From: Caulobacter endophyticus
Lineage (GTDB): Bacteria > Pseudomonadota > Alphaproteobacteria > Caulobacterales > Caulobacteraceae
Length of the DNA: 64,000 nt
Assembly (NCBI RefSeq): GCF_003116815.1
Contig: NZ_QDKQ01000068.1
Coordinates: 16,315 to 80,314 of the forward strand
Reading direction: 5' to 3'
Below the pieces are notes generated by a model. It saw only the letters and a list, made by a program, of their open reading frames with translations, was not told where the DNA came from and searched no databases. The position numbers and the translations under genes are program-made. Positions 16,850 through 25,079 of the stretch are shown here, in pieces (position 1 is the first letter of the stretch; the number at the start of each line of letters is the position of its first letter).

Positions 16850-16921
16850 ATCGGCCCTGAATCGGCGACGAGCCGTCAGGAGCGTGCTAATCCGCGAAAG
16901 TTGAACGGAGTTCGAGCGTCC

Positions 16922-18793
16922 ATGGGTCGCGCCGGCAAGATCGCAGCGCATGTTTTCCTGGCCTTCCTGGCCTTGCTGATCGGGCAGGTGCTGGCCGCCG
17001 GCTTCGACACCGACCGGCCGGGCCTGCTGGCCCATGCCGGCCTCTACGCCCTGTCAGCCTTCGTTGTGGAGCTGCTGTTCCGGCTGGAGCGGGCGCCCTG
17101 GCGGTTCGTAGCCGCCGCCGACCACCTGCGCATCGCCCGCTCGGCGGCCCTGACGGCCCTGACCTTCTCGCTGCTGGCGCACCTGTTCCTGCCCGACCTC
17201 GACGGCGGCCTGCGGACCATCCTGGGCGCCTTCGTCGTGCAGATCGGCCTGCTGGCCGCCCTGCGCGTCGGCCGCCGGGCCCTGCACGAGGGCGTGCTGG
17301 CCGAGGCCCTGCTGCGCCTGCGTCCTGCGCCCGCCCACCCGGCCCTGCCGCGCCTGCTGATCATCGGCACGGCCGCCGAGGCCGAGGCCTTCCTGCGCGA
17401 GCCGGCTCTGGCCGAGCGCTACGCCGTGGTCGGCCTGCTCACTCCCCAGGCCCGAGAGACCGGCGACGAGATCCGCGGCGTCTGCGTGCTGGGCGCCATC
17501 GACCGCTTCGACGCCGTCATGCGCCAGCTCAGCGACGGCGGCCTGTCGCCGGCCGCCGTACTGTTCCTGGCCGAGGCGCCCCTGAGCGCCTTCGGGGCCG
17601 AGCGCCTGGGCCGGCTGAAGAGCGAGGGCGTGCGCCTGCTGCGTCGCCAAGGCGTGGTCGAGATGGGCGAAGGTCCCACGGCGGCCGCTCTGCGCGAGAT
17701 CAGCCTTGAGGAGCTGCTCAGCCGCGCGCCCGTGCGCCTCGACCCCGCCCCCGTCCGCGCCCTGGTCAGCGGCCGCCGCGTGCTGGTCACCGGGGCCGGC
17801 GGCAGCATCGGCTCGGAGCTGTGCCGCCAGATCGCCGCCAGCGGCGCGGCCCACCTGACCCTGGTCGACGCCTCGGAAGCCAACCTCTTCCTGATCGACC
17901 GCGAGATCGCCGAGGCCTGGCCGGCCCTGCCGCGCCGCGAGGCCCTGTGCGACGTGCGCGACGAAGGCCGCGTGACCCGCCTGCTGGCTGCCGAGCAGCC
18001 GGACATCGTCTTCCATGCCGCCGCCCTCAAGCACGTGCCGATGGTCGAGAGCCATCCGTGCGAGGGCGTGCGCACCAACGTGCTGGGCACCCGCAACGTC
18101 GCCATGGCCGCCAAGGCCGCCGGCGCGTCGCACTTCGCCCTGATCTCGACCGACAAGGCCGTGGCCCCCTCCAGCGTCATGGGCGCCACCAAGCGCGTGG
18201 CCGAGGCCGTGGCCCGCCAGTTCGGCGGCGGCGGCAGGATGCGGGTCGGCGTCGTGCGCTTCGGCAACGTGCTGGGCTCGGCCGGCTCGGTCGTGCCGGT
18301 GTTCCGCCACCAGATTGCCCGCGGCGGCCCGGTCACCCTGACCGACGCCAATGTCGAGCGCTACTTCATGACCATCCCCGAGGCGGTGTCGCTGGTTCTG
18401 CGGGCCGTCGCCCAGTCGGCCGCCGACGCCGCCCCGCCGGCCGGCGTGCTGACGCTGGAAATGGGCGAGCCGGTGAAGATCATCGATCTCGCCCATCGGA
18501 TGATCGAGCTGCAGGGCCTCGTCCCCGGCAAGGACATCGAGATCCGCATCACCGGCCTGCGTCCGGGTGAGAAGCTCACCGAGGAACTGGTCGACATCAA
18601 CGAGACCGCCGCGCCGAAAACGGCCGGCGTGATCGAGGCCACGCCCGTAGTGCCGACGCCGCGCATCGACGAGGCGACCCTGGCCGCCCTAGAAGCCGCC
18701 GCCGTCGCCGGCGACGAGTTCGGCGTGCGGGCGCAGCTGTTCGCCCTGGTCGAGCGCCTGCGGGCGACGACGGCGGAGAAGGCGACCGCCTGA
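16922..18793 (+). CDS. FlaA1/WbpM (CapD-like) nucleotide-sugar 4,6-dehydratase/epimerase
   Basis: The protein of about 623 residues has an N-terminal membrane part of about four helices (residues 5-110), a first CoA-binding-like Rossmann region (LPRLLIIGTAAEAEAFLREP), then the SDR catalytic domain. The latter begins VLVTGAGGSIGSELCRQIAA, with AALKHVPMVESHP and STDKAVAPSSVMGATKRVAE. Its closing GLRPGEKLTEELVD is family-typical. Long members act on UDP-GlcNAc-type sugars at the inner membrane for O-antigen, capsule or protein glycosylation. The ATG at 16922 has ACGGAG upstream but at long spacing; a TTG at 16901 is an alternative. With pseI at 43 kb it could feed nonulosonate synthesis, but that is inference. 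Confidence 0.88.
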   Translation: MGRAGKIAAHVFLAFLALLIGQVLAAGFDTDRPGLLAHAGLYALSAFVVELLFRLERAPWRFVAAADHLRIARSAALTALTFSLLAHLFLPDLDGGLRTILGAFVVQIGLLAALRVGRRALHEGVLAEALLRLRPAPAHPALPRLLIIGTAAEAEAFLREPALAERYAVVGLLTPQARETGDEIRGVCVLGAIDRFDAVMRQLSDGGLSPAAVLFLAEAPLSAFGAERLGRLKSEGVRLLRRQGVVEMGEGPTAAALREISLEELLSRAPVRLDPAPVRALVSGRRVLVTGAGGSIGSELCRQIAASGAAHLTLVDASEANLFLIDREIAEAWPALPRREALCDVRDEGRVTRLLAAEQPDIVFHAAALKHVPMVESHPCEGVRTNVLGTRNVAMAAKAAGASHFALISTDKAVAPSSVMGATKRVAEAVARQFGGGGRMRVGVVRFGNVLGSAGSVVPVFRHQIARGGPVTLTDANVERYFMTIPEAVSLVLRAVAQSAADAAPPAGVLTLEMGEPVKIIDLAHRMIELQGLVPGKDIEIRITGLRPGEKLTEELVDINETAAPKTAGVIEATPVVPTPRIDEATLAALEAAAVAGDEFGVRAQLFALVERLRATTAEKATA

Positions 18794-18837
18794 TCTTTCC
18801 ACCTCGCGGCTCGAACGCGCGAGACAGTCGTCCATAA

Positions 18838-18937
18838 CCGTAAAACCCCCGCGAAGGCGGGGCCCCAGGCGTTTTATCGTCGAGCGCCGCGCGTTTCAGA
18901 AAAAGCCTGGGTCCCCGCCTTCGCGGGGATTTTACGG
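18838..18937. repeat. 100-bp hairpin element, copy 1
   Basis: CCGTAAAACCCCCGCGAAGG opens the element, and its reverse complement (with one shift) closes it, giving a long imperfect hairpin around a central GTTTTATCGTCGAGCGCC. A second 100-bp copy lies at 59593-59692 with about nine differences. It sits in the gap between two converging genes, so it may also act as a terminator. Confidence 0.9.
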
Positions 18938-18967
18938 AAGGAAGAGCAAGCGCCTTCCCTGTTCTCC

Positions 18968-21900
18968 TCAGTGAAAATCCCGGCTGCGCAGCAGGCGCCC
19001 GGACACCTTCTGGCGCACTCTCGGCGCCGGCGCGCCCGGCTCGTCCCTCAGCGTCGACAGCTGCGCCGACAAGTCGGTGAAGCCCTCGGCGACGATGTGG
19101 ATCACGCCCTCGGCCGCCTGTACGCGGCCGTGCACCACCAGGAAGGAGGCGGTCATCACCACGTTGCGGTCGGCCTCGAAGCGGTCCTTCCAGACGACCG
19201 CGTTGGCCACGCCCGTCTCGTCCTCCAGGGTGACGAACACCACGCCCTTGGCCGTGCCCGGCCGCTGGCGGATCAGGACAAGCCCCCCGACCGACACCTT
19301 CTGGCCGTTCCTGAACCTGGGCAGCTGGTCGGCGGTCACCGCGCCCATCTTAGCCAGCATCGGCCGGTAGAAGCCGCACGGATGGGCCTTCAGGGAAAGG
19401 CTGGTGGTGCGGTAGTCCTCGGCCACCTCCTGCGGCGCGCCCATGGCCGGCAGGGCGACCCTGTCCTCGAACAGCGGCAGGCCGGCCAGCAGCGGGGCCT
19501 GGACCGGCGCCTTGTGTTCGCCCTTCAGCCCCTTGACCGCCCATAGCGCCTCGCGCCGCGACAGCCCCACCGAGGCGAAGGCGTCGGCCTCGGCCAGCAG
19601 CTCCAGGGCCCGCTGGGGCACGCCGCCCTGCGCGAACTCGGCCGGGGTGCGCGCACCTTCGTCGCGGGCTTTCGACAGGGCTTTGACGTCGGCTTCCTTG
19701 AGTCCCTTGATCTGGCGGAAACCCAGGCGCAGCGCCTTCCAGCGGGGACGGGTGTCCTCGTTGGAGACGAAGCGTGGGTCTCGTCGCTCCTCCCCCGAGA
19801 AACGGGGGAGGTGGCGCGGTGCGGATACGCACCGTGACGGAGGGGGCGAGTGACGGAGCGCGGCGCTTGAACTCGCCCCCTCCACCGCTTCGCGGTCCCC
19901 CTCCCCCGCTGAAGCGGGGGAGGAACGATGTTCCAGCGTGCAGTCCCAATCACTGCTCATCACATCCGGCGGCCGCACCTCGACCCCGTGCTCGCGGGCG
20001 TCGCGCACCAGCTGCGAGGGTTGGTAGAAACCCATCGGCTGGGAATTGATCAGGGCCGCGCAGAACACGTCCGGCCAGGCCCATTTGATCCAGGCCGAGA
20101 TGTAGACGAGCTTGGCGAAGCTGGCCGCGTGGCTTTCCGGAAAGCCGTAGTGGCCAAAGCCCTCGATCTGCTTGAAGCAGCGCTCGGCGAAGTCGCGCTG
20201 GTAGCCGCGCGCCACCATGCCCTCGACGAACTTCACCCGATACTCGGCCGGCGTGCCCAGGTTGCGGAAGGTGGCCATCGCCTTGCGCAGGCCGTCGGCC
20301 TCGTCGGGCGAGAACTTGGCCGCCTCGATGGCCAAGCTCATGGCCTGTTCCTGGAACAACGGCACGCCGTAGGTCTTGCCGAGAATGCCCTTCAGTTCGT
20401 CTTCAGAACCATGCTTCGGATCCGGCTTGGGCCAGTCCACCGGCTCCAGCTTGTTCCGGCGCTTGAGATACGGATGCACCATGTCGCCCTGGATCGGCCC
20501 GGGGCGCACGATCGCCACCTCGATGACCAGATCGTAGAACTCCCGGGGCCGCAGCCTGGGCAGCATCGACATCTGCGCCCGGCTCTCCACCTGGAACACC
20601 CCGATGCTGTCGGCCACGCACAGCATGTCGTAGACGCCCGCCACCTCCTTGGGCACGTCGGCCAGGTCATGGATCGGCTCGCCGTGATCGGCCCGCAGCA
20701 TGCCGAAGGCCCGCTGGATCGCCGTCAGCATGCCAAGCGCCAGCACGTCGACCTTCATCAGCGACAGGCTGTCGATGTCGTCCTTGTCCCACTCGATGAA
20801 GGTGCGGTCCTTCATCGCCGCGTTGCCGATCGGCACGGTCTCGTCCAGCCGCCGCTTGGTCAGCACGAAGCCGCCCACGTGCTGCGACAGGTGGCGGGGA
20901 AAGCCCATCAGCTCGGTGGCCAGGGCCACGGCGCGGGCGATCTCCGGGGCCTTGGGATCCAGTCCTGCGTTCTTCAGGTGCTCCTCGGGCAGGCCGTCGC
21001 CCCAGCTGCCCCAGACCGTGCCGGCCAGCAGGCTGGTGACGTCCTCGGTCAGCCCCAGCGCCTTGCCGACGTCGCGGATGGCGCTGCGCGGGCGGTAATG
21101 GATCACCGTGCCGCAGATGGCCGCATATTCCCGGCCATAGCGCTTGTAGACGTACTGCATCACCTCCTCGCGCCGCTCGTGCTCGAAGTCGACGTCGATG
21201 TCGGGCGGCTCGCCCCGGTTCTCGGAGATGAAGCGGGTGAACAGCAGCCGGTGCTCGGTGGGATCGATGGCCGTCACCCCCAGGCAGAAGCAGACCGAGG
21301 AATTGGCCGCCGAACCGCGCCCCTGGCACAGGATTCCCATCGACCGCGCCTCACGCACGATGTCGTGCACGGTGATGAAGTAGTTGGGGTAGTCCATCTT
21401 GGCGATCAGCCGCAGCTCTTCCTTCAGCTGGGCGGCCACCTTTGGCGGAACCCCGTCCGGATAGCGCCAGGCCGCCCCGGCCCAGGTCAGGTCGGTCAGG
21501 TGCTGCATCGAGGTCTTGCCCGGCGGCACCGGTTCGTCGGGATACTCTTCCTTCAGATCCTTGAGGTCGAAGCCGATGCGATCGACGATCTCGACGGTGC
21601 GCGCGATGGCCCGCGGCCAGCGCTCGAAGAGGCGCGCCATCTCGGCCGGGGCCTTGATGTGGCGCTCGGCGTTGGCCTCCAGCCGGAAACCGGCCTCCTG
21701 GATCGTGCAATGCTCGCGCACGCAGGTGATCACGTCCTGCAGGGGCCGCCGCTCGGGACCGTGATAGAGCACGTCGTTGGTGGCGACCATCGGCGCCCCG
21801 GCGCCCTCCCCCAGGGCGTCCAGCCTCGCCAGGCGCTTGAGGTCCTGGGCTGCGTAGGCGCGGGACGCGGCCAGCCATACCCGGCCTTTCAGCGCGGCGG

Positions 21901-22324
21901 CGATGCGATGCAGGTCGGCCTCGAAGGCCGCGTCCAGCGTCTGGGGCGGCACGACCAGGACCAGTTGCCCCTCGCCGTGCTCGACGAAGTCGGCCCACGA
22001 CAGGATGCATTCGCCCTTGCCCGCCCGCCGCTGGCCCACCGTCAGCAGGCGGGTCAGCCGCGCGAAGGCCTCGCGGTCGGAGGGATAGCACAGCAGGCTC
22101 GGCGTTCCGTCGGCGAAATCCAGGCGACAGCCGGCCAGGGCCCGGACCTTCAGCTTCCTGGCGGCCGTCCAGGCCCGCACCACCCCGGCCAGGCTGTTGC
22201 GGTCGACCACGCCCACGGCGGCAAGGCCCAGGGCCTCGGCGGTCAGCATCAGCTCCTCGGCGTGGGAGGCCCCGCGCAGGAACGAGAAGTTGGTCGTGGC
22301 CTGGAGCTCGGCATAGGCTGTCAT
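18968..22324 (-). CDS. dnaE2: Error-prone DNA polymerase DnaE2 (ImuC) with an in-frame repeat insertion
   Basis: The 1118-residue protein is a C-family polymerase alpha subunit. The PHP domain comes first (YAELQATTNFSFLRGASHAE). The palm domain has PPDIDVDFEHERREEVMQYV near residue 378, supplying catalytic Asp residues. A helix-hairpin segment (ALRLGFRQIKGLKEADV) and an OB domain (VSVGGLVLIRQRPGTAKGV) follow. DnaE2 performs SOS-induced translesion synthesis with ImuA and ImuB. Residues about 799-846 (SPASAGEGDREAVEG through PRHLPRFSGEE) are encoded by a palindromic repeat at 19787-19925, inserted in frame between the DWDCTLE and ALRLGFRQIKG segments that are normally near each other. Whether activity survives is unknown. 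The ribosome site GGAGG comes from another repeat upstream. Confidence 0.93.
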   Translation of the reverse strand: MTAYAELQATTNFSFLRGASHAEELMLTAEALGLAAVGVVDRNSLAGVVRAWTAARKLKVRALAGCRLDFADGTPSLLCYPSDREAFARLTRLLTVGQRRAGKGECILSWADFVEHGEGQLVLVVPPQTLDAAFEADLHRIAAALKGRVWLAASRAYAAQDLKRLARLDALGEGAGAPMVATNDVLYHGPERRPLQDVITCVREHCTIQEAGFRLEANAERHIKAPAEMARLFERWPRAIARTVEIVDRIGFDLKDLKEEYPDEPVPPGKTSMQHLTDLTWAGAAWRYPDGVPPKVAAQLKEELRLIAKMDYPNYFITVHDIVREARSMGILCQGRGSAANSSVCFCLGVTAIDPTEHRLLFTRFISENRGEPPDIDVDFEHERREEVMQYVYKRYGREYAAICGTVIHYRPRSAIRDVGKALGLTEDVTSLLAGTVWGSWGDGLPEEHLKNAGLDPKAPEIARAVALATELMGFPRHLSQHVGGFVLTKRRLDETVPIGNAAMKDRTFIEWDKDDIDSLSLMKVDVLALGMLTAIQRAFGMLRADHGEPIHDLADVPKEVAGVYDMLCVADSIGVFQVESRAQMSMLPRLRPREFYDLVIEVAIVRPGPIQGDMVHPYLKRRNKLEPVDWPKPDPKHGSEDELKGILGKTYGVPLFQEQAMSLAIEAAKFSPDEADGLRKAMATFRNLGTPAEYRVKFVEGMVARGYQRDFAERCFKQIEGFGHYGFPESHAASFAKLVYISAWIKWAWPDVFCAALINSQPMGFYQPSQLVRDAREHGVEVRPPDVMSSDWDCTLEHRSSPASAGEGDREAVEGASSSAALRHSPPPSRCVSAPRHLPRFSGEERRDPRFVSNEDTRPRWKALRLGFRQIKGLKEADVKALSKARDEGARTPAEFAQGGVPQRALELLAEADAFASVGLSRREALWAVKGLKGEHKAPVQAPLLAGLPLFEDRVALPAMGAPQEVAEDYRTTSLSLKAHPCGFYRPMLAKMGAVTADQLPRFRNGQKVSVGGLVLIRQRPGTAKGVVFVTLEDETGVANAVVWKDRFEADRNVVMTASFLVVHGRVQAAEGVIHIVAEGFTDLSAQLSTLRDEPGAPAPRVRQKVSGRLLRSRDFH
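19787..19925. repeat. Twin-hairpin element inside dnaE2
   Basis: The left unit has CTCCCCCGAGAAACGGGGGAG plus a CGGTGCGGATACGCACCG hairpin. It faces a right unit with CACCGCTTCGCGGT and CCCCCGCTGAAGCGGGGG. It closely resembles the element at 22328-22465, so the two are copies of one family. The inserted DNA is read through in frame by dnaE2. Confidence 0.88.
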
Positions 22325-22327
22325 GAA

Positions 22328-22465
22328 GCTCCTCCCTCGCGAAGCGGGGGAGGTGGCGCGCTGCGGATACGCAGCGTGACGGAGGAGGCGACGGCTCGCA
22401 CGGCGCCCAGTCTAGCCCCCTCCACCGCTTCGCGGTCCCCCTCCCCCGTTTCACGGGGGAGGAGC
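22328..22465. repeat. Twin-hairpin element upstream of dnaE2
   Basis: It has the same layout and largely the same sequence as the dnaE2-internal element, including GCTGCGGATACGCAGC and the right-unit hairpin CACCGCTTCGCGGT. Its outer end, read on the minus strand, is GGAGGAGC, which stands three bases before the dnaE2 ATG as its Shine-Dalgarno sequence. Confidence 0.88.
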
Positions 22466-22484
22466 AAGGATGAGCCGGCCAGCA

Positions 22485-22619
22485 AGATCCTCCCCCCGTG
22501 GGGGAGGTGTCCGCGAAGCGGACGGAGGGGGGAGCGGCTGGTGAACGTCAGCCGTCGCGGAAGCTGAGAACGGCCCCCCTCCGGCCCTACGGGCCATCTC
22601 CCCCAGAGGGGGAGGATCT
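22485..22619. repeat. Twin-hairpin element between imuB and dnaE2
   Basis: AGATCCTCC and GGAGGATCT form the outer ends. The left unit carries TCCGCGAAGCGGA, the right unit GGCCCTACGGGCC, each next to a C-run/G-run hairpin. Together with the previous element it fills the whole imuB-dnaE2 gap (22325-22621); no gene is present there. Confidence 0.88.
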
Positions 22620-22621
22620 GA

Positions 22622-24292
22622 TCAACCAAACAGGCCATGCAGCCACCACTTCGGCAACGCATCGTCGCCATAGAGCCCTTGCCGATAGATCCAGAACCGG
22701 CCGCCGGCCTCATCCTCCACCCGGTAATAGTCGCGGATCCGGCCCGGACCCGTGTCGTCGAAATCGCCGCGCCACCATTCCTGGCCGATGCGCTCGGGCC
22801 CCTCGGCGGCGCGCACGCGGTGACGCCGGTTGCGCCAGGTGAAATGCATCGGAGGCTCATCAGGAAGCATGGCCATCACCTCGATGGGTTCGGGACGCTT
22901 GAGCAGCCGCGTCGGGCGCGGCAGGTCGGGGTTCCATGGCTGGGCGGTCGTCGGCGCGGCCAGGGGCGCGGCGCGGGCCACGGCGCGCTCGGGCACGTGG
23001 CTCTCCACCGGATCGGGCCGCCAGACCCGCCCTTCTCCCAGGCGATTGACCAGCCGGTCGACCAGCGGCGCCAAGGCCTCGGCCGCGTCGAGCTCGGCGT
23101 CGATCCGGCCCTGTCCCTGCGCCAGGGCCTCGACCGCATGGGCATGGACGGTGATCACGTCGATCCCAAAGCCCGGATCGACCCGGTCGAGCTTGGGCGC
23201 CACCAGCCTGGCCAGCCGCACCGCGTCGCGCCCCGGACGCGCCAGGCCGACGGGTACGGGAAAGGTCTTGCCGTCCAGGCGGTGGAACACGACCTCGAAG
23301 CGCTTGGCCCCGCGCCCCCCGCCCTCCAGCCGCTTGCAGATCAGGGCCAGCACGTCGGCGGCGACGCGGGCCAGGTCTTCGGGCGCGCTGATCGGCTCGA
23401 AGAAGGCCAGGCGCTCGAACCAAGGACTGGCTGGCCGGCGGAAGGCCAGGGCCTCGCCCGCAGCCCCCAGGGCCTGGTCCAGGCGCTGGGTGAAGGAAAG
23501 TCCGAAGCGCTTGGCCATCTGGGCGCGCGGCAGGGCGTAGAGCTGGCCCACGCGATGCAGGCCAAGGCGCGGCAGCTGGGCCTGCGCCGCCTCGTCCAGC
23601 CGCAGGGCCGCCACCGGCAGGTCGGCGAGCGCCTCGCGCTGGCCGCCGGGCGCAACCACCGCCTGGCCCCGTCCGAAACGCGCCTCTCCATAGCGAGCCA
23701 GGGCCCAGGCCGCGCCGGCGGTGTCGGCGATCGCCCCGCGGGCCGGAACGCCCCAGCGTTCCAGCCGCTCCAAGAGGTCGACCAGCATGGCCTCCTCGCC
23801 GCCCCACAGGTGGTCGGTCCCGGTGATGTCGAGCAGCAGGCCGTCATCGCCGTCGACCGCCACGGCCGGCGAGAACCGCACGCACCAGTCGCAAAGGCTC
23901 TCCAGCGCCCGGCGGTCGGCGTCGGGATCGTGGTCGGCGGTGACCAGTTGCGGAACCAGGGCCAGGGCGTCGGCGGCCTTCTGGCCGGCGGACAGGCCCA
24001 GGCGCCGCGCGGCGGCGTCGACGGCGGCGAGACGACGGGTCCCGCGTTCGGAGACCAGCAGGGCGAAGGGGGGATCTTGCGAAAAAGACCCCCTCCGGCC
24101 CTCCGGGCCACCTCCCCCAGGGGGGGAGGATCTGGCTGGCGCGGCGCCAAGATGCTGCCCCTTTGGGGGAGCTGTCGGCGAAGCCGACTGAGGGGGTCCC
24201 CCCTCACCCGGCCCTGCGAAGACGTTCGGGTGGTGTCTGCGCCAAGTCGTGATCGGCCAGTTCGGACACCACACGGAAAGGATGCGGGCCAT
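22622..24292 (-). CDS. imuB: ImuB, Y-family-polymerase-like mutasome protein, with repeat-derived insertion
   Basis: The ATG at 24292 has CGGAGG ten bases upstream and starts MARILSVWCPNWPITTWRR, the conserved ImuB opening. The 556-residue protein has the Y-family fold (LAAVDAAARRLGLSAGQKAA, then LDITGTDHLWGGEEAMLVDL), but the first metal-ligand motif is replaced by WCPNWP, as known for ImuB, which is inactive as a polymerase and acts as a scaffold between the beta clamp, ImuA and DnaE2. Residues about 32-69 (PQSASPTAPPKGQHLGAAPA and following) come from a palindromic repeat at 24087-24198 and interrupt the segment before PFALLVSERGTRRL. The frame is kept. The gene overlaps imuA by 89 bp. Confidence 0.9.
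   Translation of the reverse strand: MARILSVWCPNWPITTWRRHHPNVFAGPGEGGPPQSASPTAPPKGQHLGAAPARSSPPGGGGPEGRRGSFSQDPPFALLVSERGTRRLAAVDAAARRLGLSAGQKAADALALVPQLVTADHDPDADRRALESLCDWCVRFSPAVAVDGDDGLLLDITGTDHLWGGEEAMLVDLLERLERWGVPARGAIADTAGAAWALARYGEARFGRGQAVVAPGGQREALADLPVAALRLDEAAQAQLPRLGLHRVGQLYALPRAQMAKRFGLSFTQRLDQALGAAGEALAFRRPASPWFERLAFFEPISAPEDLARVAADVLALICKRLEGGGRGAKRFEVVFHRLDGKTFPVPVGLARPGRDAVRLARLVAPKLDRVDPGFGIDVITVHAHAVEALAQGQGRIDAELDAAEALAPLVDRLVNRLGEGRVWRPDPVESHVPERAVARAAPLAAPTTAQPWNPDLPRPTRLLKRPEPIEVMAMLPDEPPMHFTWRNRRHRVRAAEGPERIGQEWWRGDFDDTGPGRIRDYYRVEDEAGGRFWIYRQGLYGDDALPKWWLHGLFG
24087..24198. repeat. Twin-hairpin element inside imuB
   Basis: GACCCCCT and AGGGGGTC form the ends. The inner parts are GGCCCTCCGGGCC with a CCCCCAGGGGGGG hairpin on the left, and TGCCCCTTTGGGGGA with TCGGCGAAGCCGA on the right. 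Unit order is the reverse of the intergenic copies (variable hairpins outside, C/G-run hairpins inside). It ends 5 bp before the imuA stop, so imuA is spared. Confidence 0.85.
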
Positions 24293-24992
24293 GATCGGCC
24301 TCCGAATGTTCCAGGATCCACGCCCCCGGGCGTCCGCCACGGCAGCGTTCCAGCGCCACGCGCCAGGCGGGCGGGCCAAGGCCTAGCCCATCCGGCGGCG
24401 CACGCCCTGGCGCCGGCCCCACCCGCCAGCGACTGAAGGCGGCCGAGCCGGTCGCGCCCCTGGCCGGTCCGCCATAGGGCCGGCGATGCAGCACCACCCC
24501 AAAGCCTCCCGACCGCTCGCAGGCCAGTTGCAGGCGGCGGCCGGCCACCAGGTCGGGAGCCTCGGCCTCGCCGATGGCGACGGCGACGCCGGGCGTGGCC
24601 AGGGCGTCCTCCAGCACGCTCAGCCCCTCGGCCTCGTCGCGGACCCGCACCATCACCAGCCGCTCGACCGGAAAGCCCAGGTTCACCAGGCCTGGGACAT
24701 AGAGATCCGAACGCCGCAGCACCCAGACCACCGCCCCCTTCGCAGCCCCCGAAAGCGCCTTGGGCCGGGCCAGCAGCGCGGCGAAGGCCGCCGTCGCCGC
24801 CCCGCTCTCGCCCTCCAGCCCCTCGCCGACCACTTCGTGCCAGCCTGCCCTTGGCAGCCCCCCGCCGGGCAGGTGGCCGTCGATGCTCGGATCGCCGAAC
24901 GGCAGGACCTGAGTCGGAGTCCGAGTCCCCGCCTCAATGGCGGCGATCCGACCTCTCAGGGCCTCGATACGCGCCTCGCGCGAGCCGGGCAT
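24204..24992 (-). CDS. imuA: ImuA, RecA-like SOS mutasome protein
   Basis: The 262-residue protein starts MPGSREARIEALRGRIAAIE and has a RecA-like core. LPFGDPSIDGHLPGGGLPRA is followed by the nucleotide-site region GLEGESGAATAAFAALLARP and the strands GAVVWVLRRSDLYVPGLVNL. It ends FRVVSELADHDLAQTPP, typical of ImuA. ImuA interacts with RecA and ImuB to enable DnaE2 translesion synthesis after DNA damage. A GGAGG ribosome site precedes the ATG, and a perfect LexA box lies 10 bp further upstream, so the operon imuA-imuB-dnaE2 is SOS-controlled. Confidence 0.93.
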   Translation of the reverse strand: MPGSREARIEALRGRIAAIEAGTRTPTQVLPFGDPSIDGHLPGGGLPRAGWHEVVGEGLEGESGAATAAFAALLARPKALSGAAKGAVVWVLRRSDLYVPGLVNLGFPVERLVMVRVRDEAEGLSVLEDALATPGVAVAIGEAEAPDLVAGRRLQLACERSGGFGVVLHRRPYGGPARGATGSAAFSRWRVGPAPGRAPPDGLGLGPPAWRVALERCRGGRPGAWILEHSEADHGPHPFRVVSELADHDLAQTPPERLRRAG

Positions 24993-25002
24993 GGCGACCT
25001 CC

Positions 25003-25017
25003 GTTCACATTTTGTTC
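25003..25017 (-). promoter_or_regulatory. LexA (SOS) box of the imuA-imuB-dnaE2 operon
   Basis: GTTC-ACATTTT-GTTC matches the alphaproteobacterial direct-repeat SOS consensus GTTC-N7-GTTC exactly. It is centred about 18 bp upstream of the imuA start codon and next to its ribosome site, so LexA would block transcription at or just after initiation. Confidence 0.93.
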
Positions 25018-25079
25018 TGATCCCGATGGAGGCCGGAGTCAAGGTCGCGAGATGCGGCGGGGTGTCGCCAGCGGCGTCC

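Noticed and set aside
17054..18496. Antisense frame in the FlaA1-type gene, and comparable frames opposite dnaG (29453-31393), the HPP gene, the chemoreceptor and the 47.9-kb kinase
   Set aside because: No start with a ribosome site and no domain; composition is that of reversed coding DNA.
19928..22567. An 879-codon open frame antisense to dnaE2
   Set aside because: Its sequence is rich in Gln, His, Arg, Gly and Ala without recognisable domains, as expected when a GC-rich gene is read backwards. dnaE2 on the other strand has clear polymerase motifs.
22328..22619. CRISPR-like array between imuB and dnaE2
   Set aside because: The repeats are inverted pairs of palindromes without regular spacers, and no cas genes are present.
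22637..24436. Long open frames opposite imuB, and similar ones opposite imuA and the HWE kinase (24486-27131)
   Set aside because: They are antisense frames kept open by high GC at third positions; the minus-strand genes have full family matches.
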